Origin: Gemmatimonadaceae bacterium
GTDB taxonomy: Bacteria > Gemmatimonadota > Gemmatimonadetes > Gemmatimonadales > Gemmatimonadaceae
Direction: 5' to 3'
DNA: 64,000 bases
Assembly (NCBI GenBank): GCA_036003045.1
Contig: DASYSS010000027.1
Span: 1-64,000, forward strand
Shown here: in pieces, positions 51,827 to 63,311 of the stretch
How positions within the stretch are numbered: position 1 is the first letter of the stretch
Layout of the letters: each line of letters starts with the position of its first letter
Program-made: the position numbers and the translations under genes
Notes under the pieces: generated by a model
What the model was told of the DNA's origin: nothing
The model's input: the letters and a program-made list of their open reading frames with translations, nothing else
Database searches by the model: none

Positions 51827-51846
51827 CTTGTGAATTAGTTCACAAG
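51827..51846. promoter_or_regulatory. Rex-like operator upstream of actA
   Basis: CTTGTGAATTAGTTCACAAG has perfect 8-base arms around TTAG. It equals the Rex consensus TTGTGAA-N4-TTCACAA. It also contains TGTGA-N6-TCACA, the CRP-family half-sites, so a CRP/FNR-type regulator is the alternative. If the promoter call is right, the site covers about +13 to +32, which suits repression. Rex senses the NADH/NAD ratio, fitting a respiratory operon. Confidence 0.65.
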
Positions 51847-51887
51847 ACCGTAGCAGCCCGCCGCGTTTCAAAATTCACCCCATCGCG

Positions 51888-52577
51888 ATGACCAAGCGAA
51901 GGAAATGGACCGCCATACCAGGGCTGTTCGCTCTGGCCGTAGGCGCCGTGATGCTCTCCGCGTACGCCGGAGCCTCGTCCTCGCAACGCCGCACCGTCAT
52001 CCAGCCGATCGCCTTTCCGCACACGGTGCACGTGCAGAAGCTCGGCATCAACTGTCTCTACTGTCACAACGCGGCGAACAAGTCGATGGACCCCGGGCTC
52101 CCGGCCGTGTCGACGTGCATGGGATGCCACAACGCGATCGGTCCCGATCGTCCCGCGAACGATCTCCACGGCAACAAGCCGTATAAGAGCGCGGAGATTC
52201 AAAAGCTCTACAACTACGCGAATCAGACCGCCCCGTTCCTCGGCATGGGCGCGAAGGCGATTCCCATTCCGTGGAATCGCGTCCACAAACTTCCCGAGTA
52301 CGTGCACTTCCCGCACACGCGCCACATCAACGCCGGCGTGACGTGCCAGACGTGCCACGGGCAGATCCAGAACATGGAGCGCGTCTACCAGTTCTCGAGC
52401 CTCAACATGGGCTGGTGCGTCAGCTGCCACGTGAATGGCTACAGCCCGCAGGAAGGACTGGAGGCGGCCGGCTACGCACCGCAGCCCGGTATCGGCGCCA
52501 ATGCCGCCGCGGCGACTACGGGTACGACGGTCGAGCGCAAGAAGGCGCGCTACGACTGCGCCAACTGCCACTACTGA
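51888..52577 (+). CDS. actA: Alternative complex III subunit ActA, pentaheme cytochrome c
   Basis: The 229-residue protein has an N-terminal membrane anchor or signal (about residues 8-30) and five CXXCH heme sites: CLYCH, CMGCH, CQTCH, CVSCH and CANCH. This is the count expected for ActA. It takes electrons from the Fe-S subunit ActB and passes them on to the monoheme subunit or an oxidase on the periplasmic side. It is the first gene of actABCDEF, preceded by the operator region. Its stop is one base before actB (TGAG ATG). Confidence 0.93.
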   Translation: MTKRRKWTAIPGLFALAVGAVMLSAYAGASSSQRRTVIQPIAFPHTVHVQKLGINCLYCHNAANKSMDPGLPAVSTCMGCHNAIGPDRPANDLHGNKPYKSAEIQKLYNYANQTAPFLGMGAKAIPIPWNRVHKLPEYVHFPHTRHINAGVTCQTCHGQIQNMERVYQFSSLNMGWCVSCHVNGYSPQEGLEAAGYAPQPGIGANAAAATTGTTVERKKARYDCANCHY

Positions 52578-52578
52578 G

Positions 52579-55677
<3,099 letters not shown>

Positions 55678-55689
55678 GGAGCGCGCGGC

Positions 55690-57159
55690 ATGGCTACGAC
55701 CGTTCAGGGTTATCAGGATCCCGCCCGCCCGGGCGGACCGAGGCCGAACATTCCGTCGGCGGGCGTCCGATTCCCGGCCGTGCGGGATTACGAGCAGGTC
55801 GATCGCGAGATTTCGGGAACGCTCCGGCCGACACTCGGCTGGTTCGCGCTCCTCGGCGTCGCGATCCTCTGCATGCTGATCGGCGCGCTGACGTGGACGT
55901 ATCAGATCCACGAAGGCCTGGGCGCCGCGGGCTATCAGCCGCCGGTGATGTGGGGCGTGTACATCATCACCTTCGTGTTCTGGGTCGGTATCGGCCACGC
56001 GGGCACGCTGATCTCGGCGATCTTGTATCTGTTCCGCGCCGGCTTCCGCACCAGCATCTACCGGGTGTCCGAAGCGATGACGGTGTTCGCGGTCATGACC
56101 GCCGGACTCTTCCCGATTCTGCACCTCGGGCGCCCGTGGAAATTCTTCTGGCTGATCGCGTACCCGAACTGGCGGCTCATCTGGCCGAATCCAAAGAGCC
56201 CGCTGGTGTGGGACGTCTTCGCGATCCTCACATACCTCACGATCTCGAGCACCTTCCTCTACATCGGGCTGATCCCCGACATCGCGATTCTGCGCGACCG
56301 GGAAAAGAATCCGTTGCGGAAGTCGATTCTCGCGATGCTTTCGCTGGGATGGCGGAACTCGGATCGCGAGTGGCGTCACTTCACGCGCGCGTACCTCTTC
56401 CTCGCCGCGTTCGCCACGCCGCTCGTGCTCTCGGTGCACTCGGTCGTGTCGTTCGATTTCGCCATGGCGCTCTCGCCCGGTTGGCACGCGACGATCTTCC
56501 CGCCGTACTTCGTCGCCGGCGCCATTTTCTCAGGCATCGGCATGGTGTTCACCATCGCCATTCCCCTGCGCAAGGCGTTCAAGCTCGAGCACTACATCAC
56601 GCTGAACGACCTCGACGCCGCCGCGAAGCTCTGTCTCTTCACGTCGATGGTCGTGGGACTCGCGTACCTCACCGAGTTCCAGGTCGCGTGGATGAGCGGC
56701 AACCGGTTCGAGCAGGACTACTTCTGGAACCGGGTGTTCGGCCAGTGGGCGTGGGCCGCCTGGATCATGCTCATCTGCAACATGGTGCTGCCGCTCTCGC
56801 TCTTCTCGCAGAAGCTGCGGCGCAATCCGAGCTGGCTCTTCATGCTCTCGCTCACCATCAACCTCGGCATGTGGTTCGAACGGTTCGTGATCGTCGTGCC
56901 GTCGCTCTCGCATGAGTTCGAGCCGTGGCAGTGGGGCACCTACCATCCGACGTTCGTCGATTACAGCATCCTGCTGGGCAGCTTCGGTTGGTTCTTCATG
57001 TGGTTCCTGCTGTTCGTCAAGCAGCTCCCCGTGATGGCGATGTCGGAGATCAAGGAAGTGATTCCACCGCGCATCAGAAAGGCTTTCCCGCACGGCGATC
57101 CCGACCGCGATCTGGCGATGCCGTTCGTGCACCCCGACGAGATGGGAGCGGAGCACTGA
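55690..57159 (+). CDS. actC: Alternative complex III subunit ActC, NrfD-like quinol-binding protein
   Basis: The 489-residue integral membrane protein has about ten helices of the NrfD/PsrC family. The N-terminal part (TLGWFALLGVAILCMLIGAL) is followed by VMWGVYIITFVFWVGIGHAG, HLGRPWKFFWLIAYPNWRLI and SVHSVVSFDFAMALSPGWH, close to known ActC. It binds menaquinol or ubiquinol and probably takes part in proton movement. It starts at ATG 55690. Its stop forms TGATG with actD. Confidence 0.94.
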   Translation: MATTVQGYQDPARPGGPRPNIPSAGVRFPAVRDYEQVDREISGTLRPTLGWFALLGVAILCMLIGALTWTYQIHEGLGAAGYQPPVMWGVYIITFVFWVGIGHAGTLISAILYLFRAGFRTSIYRVSEAMTVFAVMTAGLFPILHLGRPWKFFWLIAYPNWRLIWPNPKSPLVWDVFAILTYLTISSTFLYIGLIPDIAILRDREKNPLRKSILAMLSLGWRNSDREWRHFTRAYLFLAAFATPLVLSVHSVVSFDFAMALSPGWHATIFPPYFVAGAIFSGIGMVFTIAIPLRKAFKLEHYITLNDLDAAAKLCLFTSMVVGLAYLTEFQVAWMSGNRFEQDYFWNRVFGQWAWAAWIMLICNMVLPLSLFSQKLRRNPSWLFMLSLTINLGMWFERFVIVVPSLSHEFEPWQWGTYHPTFVDYSILLGSFGWFFMWFLLFVKQLPVMAMSEIKEVIPPRIRKAFPHGDPDRDLAMPFVHPDEMGAEH

Positions 57160-57659
57160 TGCAAGGCGTCCTCGGAGCATTCCACGAGATCGACTCGGCG
57201 CTTCACGCCATTGAAGATCTGAAGGATCAGCGGTTCGGCGATATCACGGTTTTCACCCCGACGCCGCGCCACGAGTTCGACCACGTCATGAAGCATCCGC
57301 CCAGCAAGGTGCGGCTCGTGACGTTGTTGTTCGGCTTGGCCGGCGTGACGTTCGGCTACTGGATCGCGGTGTGGATCTCGGACTACTGGCCGATCGTCGT
57401 CGGCGGCAAAGCCATCGCGACGTGGGTGCCGTTCACCATTCTCGGGTTCGAGGTCATGGTGCTGATCGGCGGACTGGCGACGGCCTTCGCGATGTTCGCC
57501 TTCGCGCACGTGCCCAGGCTGACGACGACGGTCGGCTACGACGCGCGCTTCAGCGGCGGACACTTCGGCGTTTGGGTCGTGACCGACCCGGATCGCGCCG
57601 ACGCCGTCATGGGAATTCTCAAAAAGCACGGGGCCGAGGAGGTGCGTCGTGAGCGATAA
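57159..57659 (+). CDS. actD: Alternative complex III subunit ActD (DUF3341)
   Basis: The 166-residue protein has two membrane helices (LVTLLFGLAGVTFGYWIAVW and VPFTILGFEVMVLIGGLATA) and the DUF3341 layout, with an N-terminal GVLGAFHEIDSALHAIEDLK and C-terminal FSGGHFGVWVVTDP. It holds the Fe-S subunit to the membrane part of the complex. ATG 57159 overlaps the actC stop by one base. The actE start lies within its last codons, 11 bases before the end. Confidence 0.92.
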   Translation: MQGVLGAFHEIDSALHAIEDLKDQRFGDITVFTPTPRHEFDHVMKHPPSKVRLVTLLFGLAGVTFGYWIAVWISDYWPIVVGGKAIATWVPFTILGFEVMVLIGGLATAFAMFAFAHVPRLTTTVGYDARFSGGHFGVWVVTDPDRADAVMGILKKHGAEEVRRER

Positions 57660-58377
57660 TGTCGGTTTCGCTCGGCGCGCCGGCACGGTGGTTCTCGCGG
57701 TCGCCCTCACGGGTTGCTCGTGGTTCACCGATTTCCGACAGCAGCCCAAGATCGACCCGTGGGAGTCGTCGAACGACTCGATCCCTCCGCGCGGCAATCC
57801 GCAGTACTCGGTGTCCATCTATGGAAGCTCGGCGCCGGGCTTCCAGTACGCCCGCGAGAATCTGCCGGCGGACATCACGGCGATGGCGGGGATTCCAAAT
57901 CCGACGCGGCCCGACTCGGCGTCGGTGAATCGCGGACGCATCCAGTTCCAGATCAACTGCGCGCCGTGCCACGGTCCGCTCGGCATGGGCAACGGACCGG
58001 CGACGAAGTACGGCATGCCGCCGATTCCAATCGGCGCGGGAACCGCCGCGGCCGACAAGTACACCGACGGCTACATCTTCGGCATGATCCGCAACGGTCG
58101 CGGTATGATGCCGACGTACAACCGCATCGAAGAGATGGACCGCTGGGACATCGTCAACTATCTGCGCTCGATTCAGAACAAGTTGCCAGGGTTCGCCCCG
58201 GACACGATGCACGGACGCCCCGGCGAGACCGGACCTCTCGTGCCCGGCGCTTCGCGGATGGGACCGACGCGTCCCGTTCCGTTCTGGAAGGCGACGAACG
58301 CGGCGAGGCCCGTGACCGACACCGCGCGCGCCGCGGCGCCGGCGGATTCGACGAAGAAGCCGGAGGGTTCGCGATGA
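57649..58377 (+). CDS. actE: Alternative complex III subunit ActE, monoheme cytochrome c lipoprotein
   Basis: The 242-residue product has a lipoprotein signal (LAVALTGCSW) and one heme site, CAPCH, near residue 105. The axial Met is probably in NGRGMMPTYNRI. It hands electrons to the terminal oxidase or a soluble carrier. GTG 57649 has GAGGAGG six bases upstream and overlaps actD by 11 bases. An Ala/Pro-rich tail follows the cytochrome domain. Its stop overlaps actF by four bases. Confidence 0.92.
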   Translation: MSDNVGFARRAGTVVLAVALTGCSWFTDFRQQPKIDPWESSNDSIPPRGNPQYSVSIYGSSAPGFQYARENLPADITAMAGIPNPTRPDSASVNRGRIQFQINCAPCHGPLGMGNGPATKYGMPPIPIGAGTAAADKYTDGYIFGMIRNGRGMMPTYNRIEEMDRWDIVNYLRSIQNKLPGFAPDTMHGRPGETGPLVPGASRMGPTRPVPFWKATNAARPVTDTARAAAPADSTKKPEGSR

Positions 58378-59705
58378 GCGCCATTCATCCGCCGCGCGAG
58401 TGGTCCGGCTCCGAGGTCCTCGCGGCGACGAATCGCGAGCTGCCGTCGTGGATCAATACGGCGGTCAAAGTGCTCTTCGGCGTCGGGCTCATCGTGTTCA
58501 TCGTGGGCCTGTTCATGGCGCCCGATCGCGTGTGGCGCGCCTGGCACACGAACTGGCTGTTCTTCGCCGGTTTGACGAGCGGTGGGATGACGATCGTCGC
58601 CGTCCAGCGGATCACGACGGCTCGCTGGTCGCGCCACGTGATTCGATTCATGGAGGCGTACGTGGCCTTCATGCCCGTCGCGTTCCTCTTTCTGCTGATC
58701 ACGTTCATCGGCGGGAAGAACTACGTCTTCCCCTGGACGCACGAGGCGTATCCGGGACCGGAAAAGGCGCTCTACTTCAATCCGGGTTTCCTCATTTCGC
58801 GCGACCTCGTGATCTTCGCGATCATGACGCTGCTCGGCCTTTGGTACGTCTACACGTCGGTGCGCCTCGACGTGGGGCGCGTGCCGGAGTGGGGCGCGAA
58901 GTGGGCGGCCAACCTGCGCGCGCGCATGCGCAACGGGTTCGGCAACGAGCGGCGCGAGATCCACTCGACCCACTCGCTGCAGGGCAAGCTCGCCGTCTTC
59001 TCGGTGCTCGCGTTCGCGCTCGGCTGGTCCGTGCTGTCGTGGGATCTGTCGATGGGTCTCTCGCTCCACTTCCAGAGCACCCTCTACAGCTGGTGGTTCT
59101 TCATGGGCGCGTGGCTGTGCGCGCTCACGATGTTCGCGCTGCTCGTGATGGCGTGGGACAAGCGCCTGGGCACCGCCGATGGACTCATCCAGGAGGTCCA
59201 CTACCACGACATCGGTAAGCTCTGTTTCGCGTTCACCGCGTTCTGGGGCTACCTGACGTTCGGCCAGTACCTGGTGATTTGGTACGGCAACATGGGAGAG
59301 GAGACTTTCTTCCCACACTTGCGGCTCATTCAGCCGTGGAAGTGGGTGACGGTGTCGTCGGTGCTGCTCGTCTTTTTCGCGCCGTTCTTCGGGTTGCTCT
59401 CGCGCGCGGCGAAGGTCTACAAGCCCACGCTCGCGCTGTTCGCGGTGTGCAGTCTCGTCGGCATGTGGCTGATGCGATACATCGAGGTGTACCCATCGGG
59501 CTACGGCGTCGTCCCCACGGTTCCGTTCAGCATCTGGGAGATCGGCGTGCTGGCGCTCTACCTCGGCGCGTGGGGCTGGTGCTACACGACGTTCGTGAGC
59601 GGCTTCCCGCGCATTCGCGTCACGCTCTCGACGTCGCCGTATCGCGACGAAGTCCAGGTCCCGGTCGACCCCGAAACGATGGAGCCGCTGCCGGCGCACG
59701 AGTGA
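58374..59705 (+). CDS. actF: Alternative complex III subunit ActF, NrfD-like membrane protein
   Basis: The 443-residue protein has about ten helices and is a second NrfD-like subunit. The end of the N-terminal region LPSWINTAVKVLFGVGLIVF is followed by HTNWLFFAGLTSGGMTIVAV, HDIGKLCFAFTAFWGYLTFG and QYLVIWYGNMGEET, strongly conserved in ActF. It is the last gene of the operon; ActG and cytochrome oxidase genes, often found downstream, do not follow. ATG 58374 overlaps the actE stop. An intrinsic terminator lies 71 bases after its stop. Confidence 0.94.
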   Translation: MSAIHPPREWSGSEVLAATNRELPSWINTAVKVLFGVGLIVFIVGLFMAPDRVWRAWHTNWLFFAGLTSGGMTIVAVQRITTARWSRHVIRFMEAYVAFMPVAFLFLLITFIGGKNYVFPWTHEAYPGPEKALYFNPGFLISRDLVIFAIMTLLGLWYVYTSVRLDVGRVPEWGAKWAANLRARMRNGFGNERREIHSTHSLQGKLAVFSVLAFALGWSVLSWDLSMGLSLHFQSTLYSWWFFMGAWLCALTMFALLVMAWDKRLGTADGLIQEVHYHDIGKLCFAFTAFWGYLTFGQYLVIWYGNMGEETFFPHLRLIQPWKWVTVSSVLLVFFAPFFGLLSRAAKVYKPTLALFAVCSLVGMWLMRYIEVYPSGYGVVPTVPFSIWEIGVLALYLGAWGWCYTTFVSGFPRIRVTLSTSPYRDEVQVPVDPETMEPLPAHE

Positions 59706-59776
59706 CAGAGCGGGTTTGAGTCCTCGATAGGAACGGCAGCCTCGAGCGGCAGCTTGGAGCGTCAGCAATGAGCAAC

Positions 59777-59806
59777 AACGGCGCGATTCGCCTCGCGCCG
59801 TTTTGC
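59777..59806 (+). terminator. Intrinsic terminator of the act operon
   Basis: AACGGCGCGA (59777-59786) pairs perfectly with TCGCGCCGTT (59793-59802) around TTCGCC, followed by TTGCTTT. It lies 71 bases after the actF stop. The A-rich 5' flank (CAACAA) gives little support in the minus direction for the convergent thioredoxin gene. Confidence 0.88.
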
Positions 59807-59854
59807 TTTAGCTCGAGGCTCTCGTTCGGGGCTCGTCCTCGAGGCTCGGGTTAG

Positions 59855-60274
59855 TCACGCCCGATCGACGAGTTCTTCCAATCCGCGCTTTTGCATCGCG
59901 CCGGTGTGCCGCGCCGCTTCTTTGCCGCCGCGAAAGACGATCGACGTCGGGATGCCGCGGATGTTGAACGCCATCGACGTCTGCTGCGCGCGATCGGTGT
60001 CGAGCTTCGCGACGAGTACCGACCCTTGTCGCTCGCGCGCGATCTCGTCGATGAAGGGCGCCATCATTTTGCACGGGCCGCACCAGTCGGCGTAGAAGTC
60101 GACCAGCACCGGCACCTCGCTCTCGGCGATCGTGCGCGCGAACGTGTCGTCGTTGAGCGCGATCGGCCGGTCGAGGAGAATCGGCTTGCCGCACTTGCCA
60201 CACTTCGGTCGGTCCGGCGCGCGCGCCGCGTCGACGCGGTTCCACGTCTCGCAGAACTGGCAACGGACGGTCAT
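59855..60274 (-). CDS. trxC: Thioredoxin with N-terminal zinc motif (TrxC/Trx2 type)
   Basis: The 139-residue protein starts MTVRCQFCETWN and has CGKCG at about residue 25, together a two-pair Cys zinc site as in TrxC. The thioredoxin domain follows with the active site DFYADWCGPCKMMAPF and the cis-Pro loop RGIPTSIVF. It reduces protein disulfides. ATG 60274 fits the family start. GTG 60319 would add 15 residues and has GAGGAAA about nine bases before it, so it is a serious alternative. It is divergent from tRNA-Ala. Confidence 0.93.
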   Translation of the reverse strand: MTVRCQFCETWNRVDAARAPDRPKCGKCGKPILLDRPIALNDDTFARTIAESEVPVLVDFYADWCGPCKMMAPFIDEIARERQGSVLVAKLDTDRAQQTSMAFNIRGIPTSIVFRGGKEAARHTGAMQKRGLEELVDRA

Positions 60275-60386
60275 GTGCCGCGCCGTCTCGGTCTGCGCGT
60301 TATGAGCGGTATCAGTCACTGGAGCGTTTCCTCGGTCGTCTAGATTTGCTGCTAGATTCAAATCTACGAATCATATGCAAGGCCGA

Positions 60387-60459
60387 GGGGCGTTAGCTCA
60401 GCTGGGAGAGCGCCTGGTTTGCAACCAGGAGGTCACCGGTTCGATCCCGGTACGCTCCA
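60387..60459 (+). tRNA. tRNA-Ala(TGC)
   Basis: The 73 bases fold into a full cloverleaf. The acceptor is GGGGCGT with ACGCTCC and discriminator A, and it contains the G3:U70 wobble that marks alanine tRNA. The D arm is GCTC...GAGC, the anticodon stem CCTGG/CCAGG with loop TTTGCAA (anticodon TGC at 60420-60422), and the T arm CCGGTTCGATCCCGG. No CCA is encoded. Confidence 0.97.
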
Positions 60460-60533
60460 TGTAGTTACGAGATCGGCTGTAACGTCAATGCGACGTGGAA
60501 TGGCCGAAACTCCTCTAAAAAAGTGCCGGAGCC

Positions 60534-60797
60534 ATGAGCGACACGCGCGAACTCCGCCCCCTCTCGTGGAGCCAGGCTTCGCACACACCGACCGCGCCGC
60601 GGGCACTCGGCGGGCCGCTTAGGGTCACGCACGAGGCGTTTGTTGGGACGACGGACTACCTCTGCCCGTCGTGCAAAGTGGTGCTCGTCGAACAGAGCAA
60701 CGCGCGCGGCGTCGCGACCATCAAGCGGCTGGACTGCTACAAGTGCGGCCAGCCAGCGACCGGTTCCGGGGCCGATGTTCTGGCTGAGACGGATTGA
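60534..60797 (+). CDS. Small zinc-ribbon protein of unknown function
   Basis: The 87-residue product has two Cys pairs, LCPSCKVVLVEQ and LDCYKCGQPATG, spaced about 22 residues apart, which look like a zinc ribbon. No other domain is visible. It starts at ATG 60534, 74 bases after tRNA-Ala. I do not recognise the family; a role in nucleic acid or protein binding is only a possibility. The Cys pairs and convergent gene arrangement support a real gene. Confidence 0.6.
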   Translation: MSDTRELRPLSWSQASHTPTAPRALGGPLRVTHEAFVGTTDYLCPSCKVVLVEQSNARGVATIKRLDCYKCGQPATGSGADVLAETD

Positions 60798-60882
60798 AGC
60801 CGAATTTCCGCCTGCCAGCTTCACGTCGTGGACGTCAAGCTCCCTAGACGTTCACCGCCTTCATGTCGCGCAGTTGGTTGGC

Positions 60883-61596
60883 TCACTCATGACGGGCTCG
60901 CGTCGTCGCATCCGCCTCGGCATCGTCGTCCTCCTCGATGCGACCGGCCTGCCGCGTTCGCATTCCGCGCAAGCCGAACAGGCCGAGCAAGCCGACCAGC
61001 CCCACCCAGTTCCAGTTGTAGCTGTACGCGCCCGAGTATTCGCTTTGCGCGTATGTGCCGCCCGCCGTTCCCACGCGGCTGCTGTCGCTCGTGCGACGAG
61101 CGCTGTCACCGACGTCAGTGAAACCGCGGCCAGTGTCCGGTATGAACCGAATCGGAGGCGTCCGCTGAGCCGCCGACACCGATTCTCCGGGCGTGTCCGA
61201 GGCAGTGATCGGAGCAACGCCAGCGTTAGGCGACACCGATTGGGGTGAGTTCATCGGCACGGGATTGCTCGGCGCAGGAATTTGCGGCGGCGGCGAAACG
61301 GTCGGCCCTGGTGACGGCATCGTTCTCGGCGTCGGATTGAGCGGCGTCGGGATACTTGGCGAAGAGTTGCGGGGCTGAGGCTGTGGCGACGTTGCCGGTG
61401 CGCTGAACGTCGTCGGTTGCGCCCCAGGCGGTCGCGGACCCATTGGCCCGATGGTCGCGCCGGGGAGCGGCGGCGCGCCGGGGCCTCCGGGCTGACCCGA
61501 CGAGCCGCGCTGCGCCCGAGCAGTAGCCGACAAGAAAACCATCAACACCGAGAACGCGGCGGCCGCGTTCGCCATTTTCATCTTCTTCATGAGCAT
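60883..61596 (-). CDS. Secreted Pro-rich protein with WGxxGxxG-like C-terminal tail
   Basis: The product (237 residues from ATG 61596) has a signal peptide ending LSATARAQ. A long low-complexity Pro/Ser/Thr/Gly region (about residues 30-130) follows. A C-terminal segment holds YNWNWVGLVGLLGLFGLRG and then basic residues. This short Gly-Leu hydrophobic helix plus positive tail resembles the WGxxGxxG-type C-terminal sorting or anchoring signals of secreted proteins. An acidic end (EEDDDAEAD) follows, which is unusual. No enzymatic motif was seen. The start could also be ATG 61590. Confidence in the gene is good, in the function low. Confidence 0.7.
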   Translation of the reverse strand: MLMKKMKMANAAAAFSVLMVFLSATARAQRGSSGQPGGPGAPPLPGATIGPMGPRPPGAQPTTFSAPATSPQPQPRNSSPSIPTPLNPTPRTMPSPGPTVSPPPQIPAPSNPVPMNSPQSVSPNAGVAPITASDTPGESVSAAQRTPPIRFIPDTGRGFTDVGDSARRTSDSSRVGTAGGTYAQSEYSGAYSYNWNWVGLVGLLGLFGLRGMRTRQAGRIEEDDDAEADATTRARHE

Positions 61597-61712
61597 GCTC
61601 GTCGCGATTCCATCGCGGGCTGCGCGCGCACGGAGTCTCACGCGGGCAGCCAGTGTGCCATCTGATTCGGCGCGAGTCTATTTCGCGCGGGCTCGACCGC
61701 TCGTCATTCGTG

Positions 61713-62243
61713 ATGACCAACTTCGGGAAACCGGCAATGCCCGCTCAGACTCAACTCACTCGACGAAGCGCCCTCACGATCGGCGTCGTGTGCCTGGCGT
61801 GCGGGATCGGCCCCGTCCTCGGCTCGGTGGGCGTCGGCCCCTTTCACCGCTCCGACGGTGTTCCCGTTTGGATGGGAGTCGCCGCGGGTTCGACCTTCCT
61901 GCTTGCCGCCGTGCTGCTGTTCGCCGACGCCGCCGCCGGCGGTACGAACCCCGACGGCTCGCTGCCGGCGAGCGCGTCGCCGATCGCTCGATTCATTCAA
62001 TCCGCGGCCGGGCTGGGCATCGTCGTCACGATGGCCGCGATGGCGACGTGGATTGCGTTCGGCAGGGGAGAGCGGCACTTCACCACGACGATTGCGCTGC
62101 CGTTCACCGCCTATCGTTCGGCGAATACTGAGCTGCCCGGCCGAATCGCCTTCGGAATCGCGGCGTTCATGATCTGGGTCGTCGCGATCGCCGCCACCGT
62201 AGCCGCGCTCAAGAAGCACCTGGCTCGGCTTCGCGCGACTTGA
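61713..62243 (+). CDS. Small integral membrane protein of unknown function
   Basis: The product (176 residues from ATG 61713) shows four hydrophobic segments: ALTIGVVCLACGIGPVLGSV, GVAAGSTFLLAAVLLFADAA, AGLGIVVTMAAMATWIAFG and AFGIAAFMIWVVAIAATVAA. No catalytic motif is visible. ATG 61737 is an alternative start. It lies between two divergent-to-convergent neighbours and ends 13 bases from the convergent FKBP gene. I do not recognise the family. Confidence 0.65.
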   Translation: MTNFGKPAMPAQTQLTRRSALTIGVVCLACGIGPVLGSVGVGPFHRSDGVPVWMGVAAGSTFLLAAVLLFADAAAGGTNPDGSLPASASPIARFIQSAAGLGIVVTMAAMATWIAFGRGERHFTTTIALPFTAYRSANTELPGRIAFGIAAFMIWVVAIAATVAALKKHLARLRAT

Positions 62244-62256
62244 CGCGAAGGCTCGT

Positions 62257-62745
62257 TCAATAAATCGACGTCAGCGTCATGTCGAACACGAGCACCGTGT
62301 TCGGGGGAATATCGTTGCCAGCACCGCGCGCGCCGTAGCCGAGGTTCGGCGGTACGACGAGTCGCCGTTTTCCCCCGACGCGCATCCCGAGCACTCCTTC
62401 TTCCCACGCGGCGATCGTCTGCGCCTTACCGAGCGTCATCGTGATCTCGCCGTCGTCGAACTGCTTGCCGTCGGCGCGCCATCCGGTGTAGCGCAAAACC
62501 GCCGTCCGTCCGCGCGAGGCGAACGTGCCGGTGCCCATCGTGAGATCCTGTACGTAGAGCCCGGACGCGCGCTTGACCATCTGGTCGAGGTGCACGTTGA
62601 GCGCGGGCGCGAACGTCGTGCGCTCCACATCGCCCGCGATCGGCTGGGGCACCGTCGTCGCAGAGGCCGCGGGACTCGATCCGCCGCCGCACGCCGCGAG
62701 GGTTCCGGCGAGCAACAGCGAACAAAGCGTCGGCGCACGACGCAT
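62257..62745 (-). CDS. FKBP-type peptidyl-prolyl cis-trans isomerase lipoprotein
   Basis: The 162-residue protein has a lipoprotein signal (LLLAGTLAACGG) and a C-terminal FKBP domain: VLRYTGWRADGKQFDDGE, AWEEGVLGMRVGGKRRLVVPP, LGYGARGAGNDIPPNTVLVFDMTL. These blocks are complete, so it should be an active prolyl isomerase and periplasmic folding helper. ATG 62745 begins at the signal peptide; ATG 62766 would add seven residues. It is divergent from the peroxiredoxin gene. Confidence 0.93.
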   Translation of the reverse strand: MRRAPTLCSLLLAGTLAACGGGSSPAASATTVPQPIAGDVERTTFAPALNVHLDQMVKRASGLYVQDLTMGTGTFASRGRTAVLRYTGWRADGKQFDDGEITMTLGKAQTIAAWEEGVLGMRVGGKRRLVVPPNLGYGARGAGNDIPPNTVLVFDMTLTSIY

Positions 62746-62819
62746 GGGGTTCGACCCGGGGCTCATAGATTTCGCTCGATCCAAAGGCGTCACATCAACG
62801 CTCCCACATTCTTCGATCC

Positions 62820-63305
62820 ATGACTGCTGTCGAATCTCGCGCCGTTCCCGCCGTCGGCCAAGAAGCGCCCGACTTCACGCTGACCTCCACGACCGGGGAC
62901 AAGGTCACACTCTCGGCGCTTCGCGGCACGCCAGTTCTCATCGCGTTCTTCCCCCTCGCGTTCACCAGCACGTGCACGGCCGAGTTCTGTGAAATGCGCG
63001 ACGATCACGACCAGTTCGCGCTCCGCGGCGTGACCGTTCTTCCGATCAGCGTCGACTCGACGCCGACGCTCAAGGAATACCGCCACAAGCACGGCTTTCA
63101 GGTCCACATGTTGAGCGACTTCCGCCGCGACGTGTCGCGTCTCTATGGAGTGCTGCTCGAGGAGAAGTACTTCTCGAACCGCGCCTACTTTCTGCTCGAC
63201 GCGAGCGGGACCATTCGCTGGGAGCACGTCGAGCACAACCCGAGCGACCGCCGGATGGACGCGGAGCTACTGGAGCACATCGACAAGCTAACTGCTGTCA
63301 AATAG
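62820..63305 (+). CDS. Peroxiredoxin (AhpC/TSA family, AhpE-like)
   Basis: The 161-residue thiol peroxidase reduces hydrogen peroxide or organic peroxides. The peroxidatic Cys region is FFPLAFTSTCTAEFCEMRDD: the T-x-x-C Cys plus a second Cys five residues later. The C-terminal part is short (1-Cys or AhpE/BCP type). VGQEAPDFTLTSTTGDKV is the typical start. A TAGATTT element lies 47 bases before ATG 62820, and a terminator follows the stop directly. Confidence 0.93.
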   Translation: MTAVESRAVPAVGQEAPDFTLTSTTGDKVTLSALRGTPVLIAFFPLAFTSTCTAEFCEMRDDHDQFALRGVTVLPISVDSTPTLKEYRHKHGFQVHMLSDFRRDVSRLYGVLLEEKYFSNRAYFLLDASGTIRWEHVEHNPSDRRMDAELLEHIDKLTAVK

Positions 63306-63311
63306 TGTGTT

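Noticed and set aside
60817-60841. Hairpin AGCTT-ACGTC/GACGT-AAGCT between the zinc-ribbon and Pro-rich protein genes as a terminator
   Set aside because: The stem has a mismatch and no T tract on either strand, so it cannot be called with confidence.
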